From assembly GCA_029547805.1 (NCBI GenBank), contig JAKPOP010000010.1, positions 62,001 through 126,000 of the forward strand: a DNA stretch of 64,000 nt, read 5' to 3'. A model generated the notes under the pieces. It saw nothing but the letters and a program-made list of their open reading frames with translations. It did not search any database and was not told where the DNA came from. This DNA is from Deltaproteobacteria bacterium. GTDB lineage: Bacteria > Myxococcota_A > UBA9042 > DTJE01. The position numbers and the translations under genes are program-made. Shown one piece after another: positions 36,088 to 44,730 of this stretch (the first letter of the stretch is position 1; each line of letters begins with the position of its first letter).

Positions 36088-37287
36088 ATGACGAAGGCCG
36101 TGAGAACCCTGGACGACGCCCTGCGGGGCGACCCCACCTACGAGAGGATCACGTCCGGGCGCTGGGCCGAAGACTGCTGGCTGCTCCAACCGGACGCGCT
36201 GAAGGAACTGGGCCGCGACCTCTCCGAGGCCGAGGTCCGGGCCAGCGTCGGGGAGTTGATGCGGTTGTACCCCCGCGAGGTCTGCGCCCGGCCGCTGGAA
36301 GACCGGACCCTGCCGACCGTCACGGTCGGGTTGTTCTTCCCCGGCATGTACTGGCACGCATGGCCGCCCCTGTACCTGGGCCTCGACCTGACCAAGTGCC
36401 CTGGATGGGAGTCGGACAAGAACCTCGTGGGCGACCTTCGCCGCGACTTGAAGTACTGGCAGCGCCGGGTCGAGGTGGGCGTCTGGGCGGGGTTGAACCG
36501 GAAGGGCCTGGGCGTGCAACGCCTGGAGGCATCCGGCGCTCGGACGCCGGACTTCCTCGTGAACGTCTCGGGGCAGGAGATCGTGGTCGAGGTGAAGACC
36601 CTCGGGACGAGCGCCGAGGACGATGCCGCCGCCGAGGTGTCCAAGGCGTTCACCGACCCGATGTACTTCGGCCACGGTGCAGGCGTCGGCCTGACCCGGG
36701 GCATGGGCAAGCGGGTCTTCCTGCGTCTAAACCGCGATCTCGCGGAGGGCCTTGCGGGAACTGACGCGGAGCGGGATGCAGCGAGGTCGCAACTACTGGC
36801 CCTCATTCCGATGGCATCGGAGCGGACCCTCTGGGCCTTGGGTGGCGACAACTACCCCTTCGACTTCGACATCCCCGGGCTCGGGCACGTCCGCATCGAG
36901 ATCGGTGAGCGGGCCGACTCGTTCGAGCCCCAGATCGTCAACCTGCCCGAGACCCCGTTCAAGAAGCAGGTCGAGCGGGCGCTCAGGTCGCTCAGGAGCG
37001 CGGCGGGGCAGTGCCGTGACGGGCACCCGCTGGTCGCGGTCCTGCACTCGTTCCGCTACGTCCTGCCCGCCGCCCCGGCCCGAGAGTTGCTCGCCAGGCA
37101 GATGCTCCGCGACCCGGACCGTTTCCGGGGCATCGATGCCGTGCTGCTCCACAACCACTACAGGGACTACGAGCGGGGGGATAGGATGGTCCACGCGGTC
37201 GTGTCGTGGACGCCGCCATGGTCCACCATGAAGGTCCTTCCCCGAGTCTTGGAGCAGGGCGTCCGGGCCTGGACCAGCCGGCTGTGA
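36088..37287 (+). CDS. Second PD-(D/E)XK nuclease-like protein
   Basis: A 399-residue protein that starts one base after the protease remnant. A nuclease-like core lies at RTPDFLVNV (Asp 155) and EIVVEVKTLG (Glu 168, Lys 170). The rest (a Trp-rich region near 90, and VLHSFRYVLP near 328) is not recognised. Such proteins with an isolated EVK core occur in defence islands. Intact frame, unlike its neighbours on both sides. Confidence 0.7.
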   Translation: MTKAVRTLDDALRGDPTYERITSGRWAEDCWLLQPDALKELGRDLSEAEVRASVGELMRLYPREVCARPLEDRTLPTVTVGLFFPGMYWHAWPPLYLGLDLTKCPGWESDKNLVGDLRRDLKYWQRRVEVGVWAGLNRKGLGVQRLEASGARTPDFLVNVSGQEIVVEVKTLGTSAEDDAAAEVSKAFTDPMYFGHGAGVGLTRGMGKRVFLRLNRDLAEGLAGTDAERDAARSQLLALIPMASERTLWALGGDNYPFDFDIPGLGHVRIEIGERADSFEPQIVNLPETPFKKQVERALRSLRSAAGQCRDGHPLVAVLHSFRYVLPAAPARELLARQMLRDPDRFRGIDAVLLHNHYRDYERGDRMVHAVVSWTPPWSTMKVLPRVLEQGVRAWTSRL

Positions 37288-37296
37288 GGGGGCAGC

Positions 37297-37831
37297 GTGA
37301 CCGTCAACTACCGCTTCACAGAGGCCGTCACGTTGGCCTTGATCGCGGACATCATGCGCCGCCGCGAGGCCACGTCGGACCTGCGGGTCATCGAGACCCA
37401 CCCGGGCGGCGGCCAGTAAGACTGCCAGACCGTCCTCCAGCCCACGGCCACAGGCTTCGGCCCGCACGTCCATTTCAACTTGCAGTCGGGGAACGCGGCC
37501 TGCTTCGGGATGTTCGGGCCGCGCCGCGCGGTCGAACGCACGCACTGGGCCGGGGAGGACCAAGGCCCCGACCGGCTGGTCTACGTCGAGGCCGTCTTGC
37601 AAGCCGACCACCGGATGGAGGTGGTCAACTTCATCGAGGCCATGCTCGGCCTGCCGTCCCCGACGCGGAGCCCGACCACGACCCGGCACGCGCTGTGCAA
37701 CAGGGTGATGGCGGAAATCGCGGCCCGGTCGATGCTCGACGGCCCCATCGTCCGGTGGGAGGATGCTCGACGGCCCCATCGTCCGGTGGGAGAACGGCCC
37801 GGGAGGACACCTCGGGGTACGAGCCGTCTGA
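37297..37831 (+). pseudogene. Decayed hypothetical gene with in-frame TAA and internal duplication
   Basis: GTG 37297 follows GAGGGGG. The frame reads through THPGGGQ to TAA 37417-37419, then continues in the same frame with DCQTVLQ and NLQSGNAACFGMFGP for a further 100 codons. A perfect 31-base tandem duplication (37731-37792) then shifts the frame; removing one copy restores a frame ending at TGA 37829-37831. The stop before DCQ probably replaces Tyr (TAC or TAT), as in GGGQYDC. Two lesions mean it is not functional. Function unknown. Confidence 0.7.
37731..37792. repeat. Perfect 31-base tandem duplication
   Basis: Two identical 31-base copies lie end to end, 37731-37761 and 37762-37792. 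Since 31 is not a multiple of three, the extra copy breaks the host frame. The identity of the copies suggests a recent event or an assembly artefact. Confidence 0.9.
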
Positions 37832-38114
37832 TCCCATCCGGTCCCCGCTCCGGCGCGTCCCCGAGATCGCCCGTCGGCTTGCCGAGCCCGGCGCGAAGCG
37901 GCCCCGCACCCCGGCCAACGCGGCGGGCTATCCCTACTGGATCTTGACGACCCGGAAGGAGGTCCACGGCGACCCTGACCCCATCGCCATCGTGGACGCG
38001 CTCGACGGCCTCCTATACCGCCTCTACGGGCAGGGCGAGCCACTCGACCTGCTCGGGGGCTACAACGAGGTCGGGCGGGACGTGCGGCGGTTGGTGGACA
38101 TGTTGAACGGGTAG
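37832..38114 (+). pseudogene. Gene remnant without a start codon
   Basis: A frame ending at TAG 38112-38114 encodes a natural-looking protein with PANAAGYPYWIL, DALDGLLYRLYGQG and EVGRDVRRLVDMLNG. No ATG, GTG or TTG opens it near the end of the preceding gene; the first in-frame TTG lies inside the conserved-looking part. It probably was coupled to the upstream gene and lost its start. No function recognised. Confidence 0.45.
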
Positions 38115-38399
38115 CCGGAGAACCAGGCGTCCTTGATGACGTGCCGAAACTCGGTCGCGGCCAAGTCACTGTGGCCGTTCGCCAAGCACTAGTCCACCGC
38201 GCCCTTGACCGACAGCCGCCGGATCTTGCAGCCCTCGGTGCGCCGGCCTTCCTCGGCATGGTTGTGGTAGGCCGCGCAAGGGCCGCCGGTGATGGCAAGT
38301 GAGTTGCACCCGGTTTCCCTGGACACGAACCTGGAGTCATGGCTCCGAGGGAGGAGGGTCATGGAGATGGGAAAGAGGACGAGGGACCAGCAAAACCGG
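38115..38399. other. Intergenic stretch at the island's right border
   Basis: About 285 bases without a gene I can support. A minus-strand open frame (38189-38410) includes a Cys/His-containing run near its end, but it has no recognisable family, no ribosome site, and could be debris of an earlier insertion. No repeat or attachment site was seen. Confidence 0.4.
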
Positions 38400-39158
38400 A
38401 ACCGCGGCAATCATCCGGGTGAAAGAGAAGGTAATCTCGGCCACCGAAAAGGCATCCAATCGGCCACCGGACACGGATCCACCTGCAGGGCGCCACGCGG
38501 GGCGATTGCCCGCCGGCCGTGCACCGCGCCAGTTTCAGGAACTGGTCCGCGGAGTCGATATCGGTGATCCAGGGCGGTCCGTCGGGGGCCAGCGCCAGGG
38601 AGAGGGCCTTCTCGGTGTGAATCCAGTCCGTGGCGTCCACGGTCTGCAACGACCACAATCCGTCCGATCCGCGAACACCGGAACGCAGTTCGAGGGGGCG
38701 GAAAAAGGCAACGTTGGCTCGGCCTTGGGAGTCCGTCGCGAGGACGAATCGCTGCCGGAAGTTCGGTCGGGGACGTCCACCCGTTCGCTGCTCCAGTCCG
38801 TCCCGTCCCCAATCAGGTACCGCAACTGGTAGTACGCGGTCTCCGTGCCGCTTTCCATGAATGTGACATGGACCCCACCCCGCTCGTCCCGGGCGTCCGC
38901 GATCCAGGCACCGAAGGCGCGGCCGTCCCCGCCGAACCCGGACACCGTCGTGTTCGTGTCTCCCACCGGGCCCAGCGAGGTGATCGTCCAGGCGGTGCAA
39001 CCCAGAGGCGTCACGGCCCCATCTTCCGTCGTGCCCGGGTCCGGCAGCCCCGGGTCCCCAGGCAGGTCTTCCGAGTTCGCGCCCGGATCCCCGTCCCCGG
39101 ACTGGTCCGATGCCGGATCGGCGCCGGGATCCTGCATGCCGTTCCCAAACAGTTCCAC
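38400..39158 (-). pseudogene. Broken Asp/Pro-rich lipoprotein gene
   Basis: The minus strand encodes the acidic linker typical of the lipoproteins here (DPGADPASDQSGDGDPGAN), then GCTAWTITSLGPVGDTN and GGVHVTFMESGTETAYYQLR. Near 38765-38775 the coding moves to another frame that continues with FVLATDSQGRANVAFF and LSLALAPDGPPWITDID. No signal peptide or lipobox precedes the linker, and the protein-like sequence fades near 38520. It is thus truncated at both ends and frameshifted. The repeated L-x-L-A-x-D-x-x-G phrases suggest a secreted beta-propeller protein. Confidence 0.65.
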
Positions 39159-39456
39159 AGGGACACCCGGATCACCGAGGTCTTCGCTGGCAGGCCTTCA
39201 CCCGCGTCGGAAAATCGGTTGACAGGCCCTCCACCCCTGAGCAGCATCGACCGGGCGGCCCGATTCGTGGAGGGACGTTCCCGTTGGCCGGCAAGGGCCT
39301 CTTGGGGTTCAGACCAACGATCCCTGGGCCGAGGGCGATCCAGCGACGTGGGACGCCATCGCGCAGGCATTCTTCACCTCCGAGAGGCGATGGCGGCCGC
39401 CGGTGCCCGGACGTCGCTGCCGTGATCGGGCGCCCGTGGTGCAGGAGGGGACCGAG
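39159..39456. other. Intergenic stretch, nothing recognised
   Basis: About 300 bases between the broken lipoprotein gene and the glycoside hydrolase gene. Open frames on both strands have the composition of shadow frames. I see no promoter pair, RNA gene or repeat worth naming. Confidence 0.4.
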
Positions 39457-41334
39457 ATGAGAGTCCGTGAAGGGGGAGACCGGGTGATGGCGAGGCTGGT
39501 CCTGCGACGGGTCTGCCTGCTGGTGGCTGGCCTGCTGGTGGCCGGGTGCGGCCGGGAGGACGGCGGGGGCGATCCACTGGTGCCCCTGTCCCTGGACGGC
39601 GCCTGGCAGTTCCGGATGGCCAGCAGCGGAGAGGGCGAGGCGGAGGGCTGGTACCTCCCCGGGAACAACGGCCCGTGGACCACCGTGACCGTCCCCTCTG
39701 CCTTCAACGTTGCCCCCAACCCGCCGCCCCCGGTGGCCTCCGAGGGCCCCCACTGGACCGTGGGCCAGGGCTGGTACCGCCGGGAGGTAATCATCCCTGG
39801 CGACTGGCCGGCCGGCACCCGGGCCTCGGTGCGCCTGGACGGCGTGCTGTTGCGGGCGCGGGTCTGGTGGGACGGCGTGCTCGTGGGCGACAACCGCTTC
39901 GGCCATGTGCCGGCCACGCTGGACCTGGGCCCGGTGGACCCGGGGACGCGGCACCTGCTGGTGGTGGAGGCCGACAACACGATCCTGCCGAAGGCCATTC
40001 CGGACCCCGAGTGGGACGGCTGGTGGAACCACGGAGGCATCACGCGGTCGGTCACGCTGGAGGGGCGCCCGGGAGTGGGGCGCGTCGCGTCGCTGTGGAT
40101 CGAGACCGCCCTGGCGGGTGACGCGTGGGACACCGCGATCTTCGTGGCCACGGAGGGGGCCGAGGCCGGGACGCCCATCGACGTGTCCCTGGCCGCGGCC
40201 GACGGCACCGTCATCTGGTCCGGCACCCTGGAGGTTCCCGCGACGGGCGGCCCGGCGTCATCCCAGGTACACCTGGCCGGCGTGTCGCCCTGGTCGCCCG
40301 ACACGCCCGTGCTCTACCGCCTGTCGGCCTCGGTGGATGGCCACCGGGCGTCGGTCCGGGTGGGGTTCCGGGAGGTCCGGGTGGAGGGGACGCGCCTGCT
40401 GCTGAACGGCCGCCCGGTGCGCCTGCTGGGCCTGAATCGCCACGAGGACGTCCCGGGCACCGGGCCCGTGGTACCCCTGGATCAGGCCCGGGCGGACCTG
40501 CTGGACTTCAAGGCCCTGGGCGCCAACACCCTGCGCATGGCCCACTACCCCGACGACCCCCGGGTCTTCGACCTGTGCGACGAACTGGGCCTTCTGGTCT
40601 GGTCCGAGATCCCGGCCTGGCACACGGCCGAGCACGTGCTGGCCGACCCCGAGGTGCAGGAGCAGTGGGGCGAGGGCTGGCTGGCGGCCATGATCGGCGC
40701 CCACAGGCACCACCCCTCCGTGATTTTCTGGAGCGTGGGCAACGAGTTCCCCTCCCACACGCCGGGGGCCGAGTCCTACTGCCGGCGGACGATGACCTTC
40801 GCCCGGGCCCTGGATCCCACCCGCCCCGTCGTCTACGCCAGCGACAAGCACGAACTGGCCACGATGGGCCTCCAGATGGACCTGTGTCTGCCCCTGGCGG
40901 ACCTGGTCGCGATCAACGAGTACTACGGCTGGTACTACGGCACCGTCGGGGAGGTGGGTGCCGTGCTGGACGCCCTCCACGACCTGCTGCCCGGCGTGCC
41001 GGTGCTCGTCAGTGAGTTCGGGTCCGAGGCGCCCCCCGGCGTCCACGTAGACCCCATCCCGGAGGTCTGGGGCAAGGGCCAGGAATACAGCGAGGAGTTC
41101 CAGGCGGCGTTCCTGCGGACCCACCTGGAGGCCATCCTGGACCCGGCCCGGAAGGACTGGATCCTGGGGGCCCTGGTCTGGGTCTACGCGGACTTCCCGG
41201 ACCCCCACCGGGTGGGCTGGACGCACCCGCCAGAGTGGAACTACCAGAACAACAAGGGCGTCGTCTCCCGGGCCCGGGTCCCGAAACTGGGCTGGGAGGT
41301 GGTGCGGAAGGCCTTCGGGGGACCGGGGCGCTGA
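39457..41334 (+). CDS. Family 2 glycoside hydrolase lipoprotein
   Basis: A lipid-anchored sugar hydrolase. ATG 39457 has AGGAGGGG seven bases upstream; a second ATG at 39487, also with a purine-rich site, would give a shorter signal. The lipobox LVAGC puts the anchor at Cys 31. The sandwich domain (residues 50-200), immunoglobulin-like domain (210-310) and TIM barrel (from 315) are in the family order. The acid/base is Glu 430 in VGNEFPSHT and the nucleophile Glu 520 in VSEFGSEA. Members hydrolyse beta-galactosides, glucuronides or mannosides; RMAHYPDDP and the barrel are closest to beta-glucuronidase types, but the substrate is open. Confidence 0.9.
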   Translation: MRVREGGDRVMARLVLRRVCLLVAGLLVAGCGREDGGGDPLVPLSLDGAWQFRMASSGEGEAEGWYLPGNNGPWTTVTVPSAFNVAPNPPPPVASEGPHWTVGQGWYRREVIIPGDWPAGTRASVRLDGVLLRARVWWDGVLVGDNRFGHVPATLDLGPVDPGTRHLLVVEADNTILPKAIPDPEWDGWWNHGGITRSVTLEGRPGVGRVASLWIETALAGDAWDTAIFVATEGAEAGTPIDVSLAAADGTVIWSGTLEVPATGGPASSQVHLAGVSPWSPDTPVLYRLSASVDGHRASVRVGFREVRVEGTRLLLNGRPVRLLGLNRHEDVPGTGPVVPLDQARADLLDFKALGANTLRMAHYPDDPRVFDLCDELGLLVWSEIPAWHTAEHVLADPEVQEQWGEGWLAAMIGAHRHHPSVIFWSVGNEFPSHTPGAESYCRRTMTFARALDPTRPVVYASDKHELATMGLQMDLCLPLADLVAINEYYGWYYGTVGEVGAVLDALHDLLPGVPVLVSEFGSEAPPGVHVDPIPEVWGKGQEYSEEFQAAFLRTHLEAILDPARKDWILGALVWVYADFPDPHRVGWTHPPEWNYQNNKGVVSRARVPKLGWEVVRKAFGGPGR

Positions 41335-41445
41335 GGCCTGTCAGGAGGGCTTCCCCGCTGAACGCAGTGGCCTCCGCAGGCCGACCGTCTGGTCCCGCCC
41401 ATGGGCCTATGCGGTCCAGGGGGACCCCGACCGATGCATGAAGAG

Positions 41446-41789
41446 TGGAGGCGGGGGGAGTCGAACCCCCGTCCGAAGATGCTCGGAAACGGACATGCTA
41501 CGTGCGTAGCCTCGTGAACCTTCGGACCTCCCGGACTGGGCACGGGCACCCGCCCGGGCGGCCTTCCCCCGACATCTCGCGCCGGCGCGGGGGGGAGCCC
41601 CGCCGGATCGCCAGCCCGAGTAACAACCCGCATCGTGAGGCTTACGGGCGCCCCCTCACGACACGTCACGGTCAAGCCGCGAGAGCCAAGTTGTCGTTGG
41701 CAGTTGAACCGTTCCTGTTTGCTGACCGGGTCCAGGCCCCGGACACGCAGTCCGCCCCCTCGTCATCCCGTCGAAACCGGATCGCCCCC
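41446..41789 (-). ncRNA. ssrA: Transfer-messenger RNA (tmRNA)
   Basis: A one-piece tmRNA of 344 bases, which frees stalled ribosomes and tags the unfinished protein. The 5' end GGGGGCGATCCGGTTTCGAC and the 3' T-arm region GGGGGTTCGACTCCCCC are typical. The first seven bases pair with CGCCTCC before the discriminator A; the CCA end is not encoded. The tag frame begins at GCA (41720-41722), ends at TGA (41672-41674), and encodes ANRNGSTANDNLALAA, whose LALAA end is the usual ClpXP signal. A minus-strand promoter lies just upstream. Confidence 0.97.
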
Positions 41790-41833
41790 TTGTCAAGGAA
41801 CTCCGGAACCCGAAAGGTCCCTCGGCAAGCCTC

Positions 41834-41862
41834 ATTGTAGGGCCTCGGGACCGTCCCGGCAA
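41834..41862 (-). promoter_or_regulatory. Housekeeping promoter of ssrA
   Basis: On the minus strand, TTGCCG (41862-41857) and TACAAT (41839-41834) are separated by 17 bases. Initiation would fall near 41827, leaving a leader of about 38 bases to be removed by RNase P. The spacing and both boxes are close to the sigma-70 consensus. Confidence 0.75.
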
Positions 41863-41959
41863 CCTCCCCCGCCCCTCCGACCTGATCGGGTCCCTGGACC
41901 CTCGAGGCGCCGATGTCGGGACGTGGCACTCCCGGCGGCAGTTGCGCTATTCTTGCCCC

Positions 41960-42847
41960 ATGTCGTGGGACCCCCAGACCGTCCACCACCTGATCGAGGC
42001 CGCCGAGGACCTCTCCCGGCCGCCGCTGATCATGGGCATCCTGAACGTCACGCCGGACTCGTTCTCCGACGGTGGCCGCTTCCTGGACCCGGACCAGGCC
42101 GTGGAACAGGGTCGCCGGATGGCGGCGGCCGGCGCGGACCTGATCGACGTGGGCGGCGAGTCCACCCGCCCGGGCAGCACGCCGGTCTCCCCCGTCGAAG
42201 AGGCCCGCCGCGTCCTGCCGGTGATCCAGCGCCTCGCCCAGGAGGTCCCCATCGCCCTCTCGATCGACACCCGCCGGGCCGCCGTCGCCGAGGCGGCCCT
42301 GGAGGCCGGCGCCTCGGTGGTCAACGACGTGTCGGGCTTCACCTTCGATCCCGACATGCCGGCGCTGCTGGCCCGCAGAACCCCCATCGCCATCGCGATG
42401 CACATGCGGAGCACGCCGGACCGGATGCAGTCCCAGGCCCGCTACCGGAGCCTCCTGGGGGAGGTGATCGAGGAACTCTGGCAGCGTGCCCGGAAGGCCC
42501 TCGACGCAGGCCTGCCGCCGCGGCACCTCTGGATCGACCCGGGCATCGGGTTCGCGAAGACGGCCGACCAGAACGTGCGCCTGCTGGCCCACCTGGAGAC
42601 CCTGGGCGCCCTCGGCCGCCCGCTGGTGGTCGGTGTCTCGCGCAAGTCCTTTCTCGGGGCCTTGACGGGCATCGAACGCCCCGACGAACGCCTGTTCCCC
42701 ACCGTCGCGGCGGTCACGGCCGCCGTCCTCGGAGGGGCCCGGGTCCTCCGGGTCCACGACGTGGCCGAGGTCCGGCAGGCCATCCTGGTCGCCCACGCGA
42801 TCCTCCGGGCCCGGCAGGCCGCCCTCTTCCGGGAGGGCGACGCATGA
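41960..42847 (+). CDS. folP: Dihydropteroate synthase
   Basis: Joins p-aminobenzoate to the pterin in folate synthesis; the sulfonamide target. Family motifs are GILNVTPDSFSDGG (near 28), DVGGESTRPG (near 67), SIDTRR, VVNDVSGF and LWIDPGIGFAKT, and the protein has 295 residues. I use ATG 41960; the ATG at 41942 adds six residues and has no better ribosome site. No clear ribosome site precedes either. A TATTCT hexamer ends about six bases before ATG 41960, which could mean a leaderless message, but no convincing -35 box goes with it. First gene of a row with cdaA, cdaR and glmM. Confidence 0.95.
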   Translation: MSWDPQTVHHLIEAAEDLSRPPLIMGILNVTPDSFSDGGRFLDPDQAVEQGRRMAAAGADLIDVGGESTRPGSTPVSPVEEARRVLPVIQRLAQEVPIALSIDTRRAAVAEAALEAGASVVNDVSGFTFDPDMPALLARRTPIAIAMHMRSTPDRMQSQARYRSLLGEVIEELWQRARKALDAGLPPRHLWIDPGIGFAKTADQNVRLLAHLETLGALGRPLVVGVSRKSFLGALTGIERPDERLFPTVAAVTAAVLGGARVLRVHDVAEVRQAILVAHAILRARQAALFREGDA

Positions 42848-43653
42848 GCACGTTCTTCCGGACCCTGTCGGACCTGTCGTTCCTGGAACTGCTCGCCGCC
42901 GCCGTGGACATCCTGATCGTCTACTACCTGATCTACCGGACGATGCTGCTGCTCCGGGGCACCCGGGCGATCCAGATGCTGGTGGGCATCGTCTTCGCCC
43001 TGGCGCTGTTCCTGCTGTCCCAGGAGAACCTGCTGAACCTCACGACCGTGAACTGGATCCTGGAGAAGTTCGTCAGCAGTTTCATCCTGGTGCTGATCGT
43101 GCTGTTCGCGCCGGACATCCGGCGGGCCCTCTCGGAGGTGGGCAAGAATCCGCTGTTCGTGGGCATCGCCCGTCACGGCACGCCCTCGCTCTACGACGAG
43201 GTGATCCAGGCGGTCACCCGGTTGTCCTCGAAGCGCATCGGGGCCCTGATCGTCCTGGCACGGGAGGCGGACCTCACCAGTTACACCGAGGAGGCCATCC
43301 CCCTCGATGCCCGGGTCACCCACGAGGCCCTCTTCTCGATCTTCATCCCGAGCCACGAGAACCCCCTCCACGACGGCGCGGTGATCATCAGCGAGGGGCG
43401 GATCAGCCATGCGGCCTGCTTCCTGCCCCTGACCGAGAACCCGAGCCTGGACAAGTCCCTGGGAACCCGCCACCGGGCCGGCATCGGCCTCACCGAGTCC
43501 ACCGATGCCGTCGTGATCATCGTCTCGGAGGAGACGGGGATCATCTCGCTGGCGGAGCACGGGGAACTGAAACGGAACCTGGACGGCAACTTGCTACGGA
43601 GCGAGTTGCTGCGACTCTTCGGGCCGAAGGCACGGAAGGAACGCGATGGCTGA
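42844..43653 (+). CDS. cdaA: Diadenylate cyclase CdaA
   Basis: A membrane enzyme making the second messenger cyclic di-AMP from two ATP. Its start overlaps folP's stop (ATGA). The 269-residue protein has three membrane helices in the first 85 residues and then a DAC domain with the catalytic LHDGAVII (DGA) and GTRHRAGIGL (RHR) motifs. Cyclic di-AMP controls potassium and osmotic balance and cell-wall homeostasis. It shares the row with cdaR and glmM, the well-known CdaA-CdaR-GlmM arrangement of Firmicutes, with folP in front. Confidence 0.97.
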   Translation: MSTFFRTLSDLSFLELLAAAVDILIVYYLIYRTMLLLRGTRAIQMLVGIVFALALFLLSQENLLNLTTVNWILEKFVSSFILVLIVLFAPDIRRALSEVGKNPLFVGIARHGTPSLYDEVIQAVTRLSSKRIGALIVLAREADLTSYTEEAIPLDARVTHEALFSIFIPSHENPLHDGAVIISEGRISHAACFLPLTENPSLDKSLGTRHRAGIGLTESTDAVVIIVSEETGIISLAEHGELKRNLDGNLLRSELLRLFGPKARKERDG

Positions 43654-44704
43654 CGATCGGAACCGACACCCGCCGTCCGGGACATCCGCCTCGACCGTCA
43701 GCCGAACGGTTCGACGGCCCGGGGCCCTGCGCCGGGCCCTGACGGAACACCTGGGCCTCAAGGCCCTGTCGATGGCCATCGCCATTGCCCTCTTCGTCTT
43801 CGTCCGGGAGGACAAGGGCAAGGAGGTCGAGATCGAGATCCCGGTCACCCTGTCCAACCTGGACGACAACTCCGTCTTCGTCGGGGACATCCCGTCGTCG
43901 GTCCGGGTCCGGATCCGGGACCGCTGGAGCCGCCTGGTGCGGGTGCTGGAGAAGAAGCCGGCCCCGTATCTGGTGGACCTCCGGGGCTACCGGGATGGGG
44001 CCATGTTCGCCTTCGACCGGACCCAGGTCGAGCGTGTGCTGGGGGTGTCCGGACTCTCGATCCTGTCCATCTCCCCCGCCGAGTTCACCGTGGCCCTGGA
44101 GCCCAAGGCCGAACGCATGGTCCCCGTGCGTCCGAGCCTCGTGGGCCAGCCTCCCGAGGGATACGTCGTCCTCCGGGAGAAGGTCCGGGTGATCCCGGGA
44201 CAGGTCCGGGTCTGGGGATCCCGGAGCGCGCTGAAGGGGTTCGAGGCGCTGGCGACGCTGCCGGTGGACGTCTCGGCGATGGAGCGGGACTCCCGGGTCC
44301 AGGTGCAGGTCCAGAAGCCGGCCATCCCGTTCTTCTACGTCGAGGACGTGCCGGTCCAGATGGAGGTGCCGATCCAGGTGGCCCAGGGACGGGACGTGCG
44401 GAACCGGGTGGAGGTCGAGGTGTTGAACTGCCCCCAGGACCTCCAGTGCCAGGTCGATCCGCCGGTCGTGGACGTGACGCTGACGGGACCGGTCCCGACG
44501 CTCCGGAAGGTCAGCCAGCAGGTGCTGCCGGTCTCCGTCGTGCTGGACATCGCGGACCTGGACACGAAGGTCTCCCGGCACGATGGACTGCGGCCCTTCT
44601 GCAAGCGCCCCGAGGACCTGCTCTGCACGATGACGCCCCGCTCCGTGTCGCTGATCCTGTCGGGCCCGGGAGTGGAGGAACGCCGGCGCCCCAAGGGACG
44701 CTGA
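43646..44704 (+). CDS. cdaR: YbbR-domain regulator of diadenylate cyclase (CdaR)
   Basis: A 352-residue single-pass membrane protein overlapping cdaA by eight bases. A basic N-terminus and one helix (LKALSMAIAIALFVFV, near 37-53) anchor it; the rest is outside the membrane and has repeated YbbR-type blocks, recognisable by PxxVRVxGxxxxL phrases such as IPSSVRVRIRDRWSRL and GQVRVWGSRSALKG. In known systems CdaR modulates CdaA. The position here supports the assignment. C-terminal tail is Arg-rich. Confidence 0.9.
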   Translation: MADDRNRHPPSGTSASTVSRTVRRPGALRRALTEHLGLKALSMAIAIALFVFVREDKGKEVEIEIPVTLSNLDDNSVFVGDIPSSVRVRIRDRWSRLVRVLEKKPAPYLVDLRGYRDGAMFAFDRTQVERVLGVSGLSILSISPAEFTVALEPKAERMVPVRPSLVGQPPEGYVVLREKVRVIPGQVRVWGSRSALKGFEALATLPVDVSAMERDSRVQVQVQKPAIPFFYVEDVPVQMEVPIQVAQGRDVRNRVEVEVLNCPQDLQCQVDPPVVDVTLTGPVPTLRKVSQQVLPVSVVLDIADLDTKVSRHDGLRPFCKRPEDLLCTMTPRSVSLILSGPGVEERRRPKGR

Positions 44705-44730
44705 GACTCGTGGAAGGAAGGAGTCCCCCG

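Larger units (their letters stand above)
26169..38114 (+). other. Type I restriction-modification-centred defence island
   Basis: Ten genes or remnants run in one direction with overlaps or short gaps. They include three subunits of a type I system, a cyclase-like protein, one GIY-YIG and two PD-(D/E)XK nucleases and a protease. No integrase, transposase, tRNA or attachment repeat is visible at the borders, so the means of transfer is unknown. The chromosomal DUF2156 gene is on the left and a broken lipoprotein gene on the right. Genes toward the right end are decayed. The grouping is my inference from direction, spacing and content. Confidence 0.6.

Noticed and set aside
38189-38410. Minus-strand small gene with Cys/His residues
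   Set aside because: No family, no ribosome site and no continuity with neighbours; treated as debris.
41446-41520. A tRNA gene
   Set aside because: The T-arm and acceptor are those of tmRNA; the other half pairs 300 bases upstream on the same strand.
41900-41960. Sigma-54 promoter before folP
   Set aside because: TGGCAC and TTGC are present but about 12 bases apart instead of the 5 needed.
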